27,304 nt of DNA from an uncultured Lachnospiraceae bacterium (lineage in GTDB: Bacteria > Bacillota > Clostridia > Lachnospirales > Lachnospiraceae): positions 92,613-119,916 of the forward strand of contig CAJTRU010000002.1 of assembly GCA_910579085.1 (NCBI GenBank), in the 5' to 3' direction. Numbering within the stretch: position 1 is the first letter of the stretch; the number at the start of each line of letters is the position of its first letter. Below, one piece after another: positions 23,532 to 27,304 of this stretch. The translations under genes and the position numbers were made by a program. The notes under the pieces are model-generated. The model searched no databases and was not told the origin of the DNA. It saw nothing but the letters and a program-made list of their open reading frames with translations.

Positions 23532-26500
23532 TTATTCTGCTTTTACAAGTGTAAAATCTGAAAGTGTAATGTTTGATACAGGTGTCTCCACATCAGCTAT
23601 CTTTCCCATAGAAATTACCATTGTTATATTGTTATCTGTTTCTTTATCCACTGTAAATTCAATTTCAACTGTTTTTTCTGTATCTTTTTCTAAGACAATA
23701 TCCTGGCCGCCATACCAGTCATATGCAGCAGTTAACATAGCAGCCTTTATTGTACGTGCTTCTGTTGAAGCTGCTTTAAATGTTAATTTATATGTACAGC
23801 CTTTTTCAAGTAAAATGCCTTCCTGCTTAAGCTGTACATTCCAGTCTTCTGTACCAACATTAGTAATATTGTATACTGCTTTCTGGTTTTCAAATGAAAC
23901 TGTTGCTGCGCCTGGAGCTGTTACAGCATTTACCCAGTTTTCTTCACCTTTTGCAAAATCACCATTTTTTAATATGTTTTCACCTGCTGGTGTTTCTGGC
24001 ACTTCTGGTGCTTCTGTTTTTTCCAGGTTTATGTTGTCAATACATATACGGTGTTTATCACTAATCTGTGTACCTGCAACAGCACCCATTGAAATACTTA
24101 ATACAGCTTTTAAATCAGTTTCATTTTTCATCTGGAATACAACATCATATGTCTTGTATTCACTTCCAAGCTCTATAACCGGCTGTCCTGAATAAGGTGT
24201 CCAGTCGTCATCAGCACTTCCATCCCTCTGGATAGCAAACATAATTTTCCTTGCAATGCTTGATTTGGCATCAAGTGAAAGTTTATACCACACGCCTTTT
24301 TCCAGTTCAATATTATTCTGCTTTAACTGGATTTTCCAGTCCTGGTCACCAGTATTGTTTATTGTAAAGTCTGCTGCATTTTCCTCTGTAAGGCTGTCTA
24401 CAACACAAGAGGCATCTGCGCTGCTGTCAATGTATACTTCATATCCTGCAAGCCCTGCATTAAAACTGCCGTTCTTTATAAGGCTGTCTTCTACAACACG
24501 TACATCATCAAGATAATATGTTCCAGGCTGGCTGAACTTAAATACAATATCTTTGTTTGTTAATGAACCGTCTGTTGTAAATTTATAATCATACTCTTTT
24601 TCTGTACCTGCCAGCTCTGCCTTAAACTCTTTGCCTGCAACAGTTACATTTATGTTTTTGGCATTTTCACCTTCTGCTTTAAAGCTTAATGCATAATTGT
24701 TGCTGCCTGTTAATGCAAGCCCGCTTTGTGATACTATTACTGGTTTGTCTTCTGATGTCCCTTCTGGTGCAGTAACTTTTAACCTTCTGATATTATCTAT
24801 ATTTGTTACAGAAACTTCTGCACCTGCCTTATTGTCAATATCCCAGTATTCTTTACGGTCTTTTCCTTCCTGGAAACTTCCATTATATACATAATTGCCG
24901 TCTGCAAGTACTGTTTTCTCTTCCAGTTCTTCACCTGTGCTCTCAGATATCTTTATAATAGAAACATTGCTTATATGTACACCTGCTTTAGAGCCTGTTG
25001 CACCAAGATTGTATTCAAGGCGTCCGTTTGCATCGTCTTTATCTGTCATTTTAAATTCATATTCGTAAGTTTTCTTAGAAGTAGTTAATTCTACAGTTGT
25101 GTCAGGCAGATAACGCTTAAATCCACGGTCTGGTGCTGATACGTCAACTTTCATTGTCCTTGCTGCATCAGCATATGCATCAAATTTTACTTTATATGTT
25201 GCACCCTTCTTCATTGGGATATCTGGCTGTACAAGCTGTACACTGTAATCTGCTGTACCTTCCTCTGTTGTATTAATTGAAAGCTGCCCGTCTTTAATTT
25301 CTGCTGTTGCTTCACCGCCAAGGGTTGTTAAGAATATCCAGTCCTTTTCGTCTGCCAGGTCTTCTGCTGTCTGGAAATTCCCGTTATTAACATAATTGCC
25401 ATCTTTGTCAGGGTCTCTTAAAATAACTTCTTTTTCAGGCTTTTCTACATCTTCATTATAGCTGTCTTTCTGGAATACCTTTACATAGTCAACCATAAAA
25501 GCAGCTTTGTCAAAGTCTGTAGTTTCATCAGGGTTTCCTGGCCAGTTGCCGCCTACAGCAAGATTTAATATAATATAAAACGGCTGGTCAAATGGTGCAG
25601 GATATGTAATTTCCCCTTGTCCCTCAGTTGCAGAATACCAGTCATTTTCTGTATGTATAAGTTTGCCATCTACATACCAGTTAATCTTTCCTGGCTCCCA
25701 TTCTACACTAAATGTATGGTATTCATCAGAAAAGTTTCCTTTTTCCAATGTATGCTTGCCCTGGCTTTCACTGTGAGGGTTGCCATAGTGGATTGTACCA
25801 TATGAAGTTTTGGTTTCATTGCCAAGGACTTCCATAATATCAATTTCACCACATCTTGGCCACTGCCCATAAAGGTTCTCATTAGCAGGCATCATCCAGA
25901 ATGCAGGCAAATATCCCTGGCCTGCTGGCACTTTTAGCCTTGCCTCAAAAAGGCCATACTTAAAGTTATGTTTATTCTGTGTATTTATCCTTCCTGATGT
26001 ATAAGAAACCTTGCCATCACTTCCAACAGTTTTTACAGGTTTTATTACAAGGTTGCCATCCTTAACATAAATATTTTTTTCTGAATCCACATATTCCTGT
26101 AATTCATTATTTACCCATCCAGGCTCATGCAGTTCAACATTCCAGTCATCCCTGTTTAATGAAGTACCATTAAACTGTTCTTCCCATTTAAGTGTATAAC
26201 CTTTATGTGTTTCATCTACTGGTGATGTTGTTGCAGAAGGTTTAATTACCGGGTAGCCGCCTGGATATGGTGTTGCTGATGCATCTGGTGTTGCTGATGT
26301 ACCTGGCGCTGCCGTTATGCCTGGCGTTGCTGATGCACCAGGTGCTTCTGTTGTACCTGGTATTTCTGTTGTACCTGGCGCTGATGTTACTCCTGGTATT
26401 TCTGTTGCTTCTGGCTGTACTGGAATATCAGGTGTATTTGTTGCATCAGGTGTACTTGTTACATCACCACCGTTACCCTTTACAGTTACAGTTACTTTTC

Positions 26501-27029
26501 TTGTCCAGGTTTTCTTATACCCTTTTATTTTAGCCTTAATTACTGTCTCTCCTTCAGATATGCCTGTGATTTTACCACCACTCACTTTTGCAATCTTTTT
26601 GTCTGATGAAGTCCATGTAACTGTTAATTTCTTATTTCCATATTTATTGACTGTTACTGTTTCCTTCATTCCTGCATTAACTTCAAGTTTCTTTTTACTT
26701 AAAACAGGTGCTTTTACTACTTTTACTTTACATGTGTATTTTTTATTTCCCTTTTTCCATGTTATTTTGGCATTTCCTGTCTTTTTTGCAGTTATAACAC
26801 CATCTTTTGTAACTGTTGCCAGTTTTTTCTTTGATGATTTGTATTTGCCGCTTTTTTCCTTTGCGCCATTTACATCAAGATTAAGTTTATCCCCTATGGA
26901 AAGGACACAATCTGACACAGATAGTTTTACTGCTGCCTGTGCAGGAACTGGGACAGATGGTACTGCCATTACTACTGCTAAAGCAGCAGCAGCACTTTTT
27001 AATAAATGTTTTCTCATATAATTCCCCAT
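23532..27029 (-). CDS. secreted multidomain GH16 beta-glucanase (laminarinase-type)
   Basis: The product has 1165 aa from the ATG at 27029 (AGGG 5 bp before). An ATG at 27017 with GGGG 6 bp before is nearly as good. A signal peptide ends near residue 32 (VPVPAQA). Two bacterial Ig-like (Big_2) domains (about 35-107, 108-184) and a Thr/Pro linker (about 188-272) precede the GH16 domain (about 275-521). That domain has NNELQEY and the catalytic motif GEIDIME (nucleophile E395, D397, acid/base E400), followed by HYGN. Four CBM4/9-like modules follow, each starting near an N-G-[NSD]-F motif (NNGNF, YNGSF, KNGSF, KNGDF). It probably cleaves beta-1,3(-1,4)-glucans outside the cell. No LPXTG anchor is seen; the CBMs or Ig domains may hold it to glucan or wall. 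Confidence 0.93.
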   Translation of the reverse strand: MGNYMRKHLLKSAAAALAVVMAVPSVPVPAQAAVKLSVSDCVLSIGDKLNLDVNGAKEKSGKYKSSKKKLATVTKDGVITAKKTGNAKITWKKGNKKYTCKVKVVKAPVLSKKKLEVNAGMKETVTVNKYGNKKLTVTWTSSDKKIAKVSGGKITGISEGETVIKAKIKGYKKTWTRKVTVTVKGNGGDVTSTPDATNTPDIPVQPEATEIPGVTSAPGTTEIPGTTEAPGASATPGITAAPGTSATPDASATPYPGGYPVIKPSATTSPVDETHKGYTLKWEEQFNGTSLNRDDWNVELHEPGWVNNELQEYVDSEKNIYVKDGNLVIKPVKTVGSDGKVSYTSGRINTQNKHNFKYGLFEARLKVPAGQGYLPAFWMMPANENLYGQWPRCGEIDIMEVLGNETKTSYGTIHYGNPHSESQGKHTLEKGNFSDEYHTFSVEWEPGKINWYVDGKLIHTENDWYSATEGQGEITYPAPFDQPFYIILNLAVGGNWPGNPDETTDFDKAAFMVDYVKVFQKDSYNEDVEKPEKEVILRDPDKDGNYVNNGNFQTAEDLADEKDWIFLTTLGGEATAEIKDGQLSINTTEEGTADYSVQLVQPDIPMKKGATYKVKFDAYADAARTMKVDVSAPDRGFKRYLPDTTVELTTSKKTYEYEFKMTDKDDANGRLEYNLGATGSKAGVHISNVSIIKISESTGEELEEKTVLADGNYVYNGSFQEGKDRKEYWDIDNKAGAEVSVTNIDNIRRLKVTAPEGTSEDKPVIVSQSGLALTGSNNYALSFKAEGENAKNINVTVAGKEFKAELAGTEKEYDYKFTTDGSLTNKDIVFKFSQPGTYYLDDVRVVEDSLIKNGSFNAGLAGYEVYIDSSADASCVVDSLTEENAADFTINNTGDQDWKIQLKQNNIELEKGVWYKLSLDAKSSIARKIMFAIQRDGSADDDWTPYSGQPVIELGSEYKTYDVVFQMKNETDLKAVLSISMGAVAGTQISDKHRICIDNINLEKTEAPEVPETPAGENILKNGDFAKGEENWVNAVTAPGAATVSFENQKAVYNITNVGTEDWNVQLKQEGILLEKGCTYKLTFKAASTEARTIKAAMLTAAYDWYGGQDIVLEKDTEKTVEIEFTVDKETDNNITMVISMGKIADVETPVSNITLSDFTLVKAE
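26268..26463 (-). repeat. degenerate tandem repeat coding the Thr/Pro linker
   Basis: Units of about 15-18 bp encode variants of (A/T)PG(T/A)(S/T)(A/E) repeated about ten times (e.g. TSAPGTTEIPGTTEAPG). It is an extended, probably flexible or glycosylated linker between the Ig-like domains and the catalytic domain, and its length may vary between strains. Confidence 0.7.
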
Positions 27030-27046
27030 TTCTGCCCTGCTTTTTG

Positions 27047-27080
27047 AGTATAATAAGCTTTGTGCCAAGCAGTGCACAAA
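27047..27080 (-). promoter_or_regulatory. likely promoter with operator-like inverted repeat upstream of GH16
   Basis: TTTGTGC (27059-27065) and GCACAAA (27074-27080) form a perfect inverted repeat with an 8-bp spacer. A third half-site, TGTGCAAA, lies near 27092. On the minus strand -10-like TATTAT/TATACT hexamers lie at 27055-27047, and the -35 (TTGTGC) is weak and coincides with one half-site. This suggests control by a dimeric regulator, such as a LacI- or AraC-type carbohydrate regulator (inference). Confidence 0.4.
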
Positions 27081-27247
27081 CACAAAACCTATGTGCAAAA
27101 AACTTATGTATATGTTTTTTACACTACTACTTCCTGTAAATCCAGTTTAACCTCATCAATGAAGTTACTTGCTTCTATGCAACTACGTTTTAAGTATAAT
27201 TAATTATAAGCCTTTTACTTTTGGCAGAATACAAAACTATGTACAAA

Positions 27248-27294
27248 AATATCAAAATCATGATATAATAATTATACAAAAAATAATTATACAA
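27248..27294. repeat. AT-rich direct and inverted repeats at the right edge
   Basis: The 13-bp word AATAATTATACAA occurs at 27267-27279 and 27282-27294 (period 15). It is preceded by ATATCA-aaatca-TGATAT (27248-27265). This could be regulator binding sites for a gene beyond the window. The rest of 27100-27304 shows no gene. Confidence 0.45.
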
Positions 27295-27304
27295 TTTTTT
27301 TTGT

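Noticed and set aside
26317..27021. A 234-codon plus-strand frame opposite the GH16 N-terminus
   Set aside because: Its composition mirrors the repetitive linker and Ig-like coding DNA; no start signal or recognisable domain.

Overview
The window is AT-rich and coded almost entirely on the minus strand. Ribosome binding sites are Gram-positive in style (AGGAGG-like), promoters are sigma-A-like, and the polysaccharide operon lacks the outer-membrane Pel components. Together these suggest a Firmicute, most likely a clostridial or Lachnospiraceae-type gut or rumen bacterium (inference from gene content; no rRNA or tRNA is present). Because transcription runs right to left, the description below follows that direction.

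Right end (27304-22056): a secreted multidomain GH16 beta-glucanase has its own operator-like inverted repeats and a clear intrinsic terminator. It is followed by a secreted, propeller-like protein of unknown function.

22055-21061: about 1 kb without a gene. It is built of three successive, imperfectly paired palindromic modules (21141-21611, 21625-21860, 21858-22038) with internal hairpins and a motif repeated three times. This is the least explained part of the window: either a large structured RNA or a nest of palindromic repeat elements.

21003-7940: a nine-gene Gram-positive-type Pel exopolysaccharide operon. The order is a PqqD-like protein, a nucleotide-sugar-epimerase-like/PelD fusion (c-di-GMP receptor type), PelE-like, a large GT-C-like membrane protein, a DUF2194 (PelA-like) protein, PelF, PelG, a DUF2304-like small membrane protein and a family-4 glycosyltransferase. 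A 104-bp structured element with terminal inverted repeats lies between the third and fourth genes and contains the stop codon of the PelE-like gene. The likely division of work is: c-di-GMP binding by PelD activates the PelF polymerase, PelE and PelG form the membrane export complex, and the DUF2194 protein modifies the polymer. The other genes are additions with no assigned role.

7923-7634: a plus-strand type I toxin gene (37 aa, holin-like) with a convergent antisense RNA, sitting between the Pel operon and the defence locus.

7574-181: a broken unrecognised gene, a near-consensus promoter, and a type II Wadjet anti-plasmid operon, jetA-jetB-jetC (SMC-like condensin). No jetD nuclease gene follows. 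In its place are a decayed HicB-type antitoxin tail and an intrinsic terminator. The first 57 bases may hold the start of another gene.
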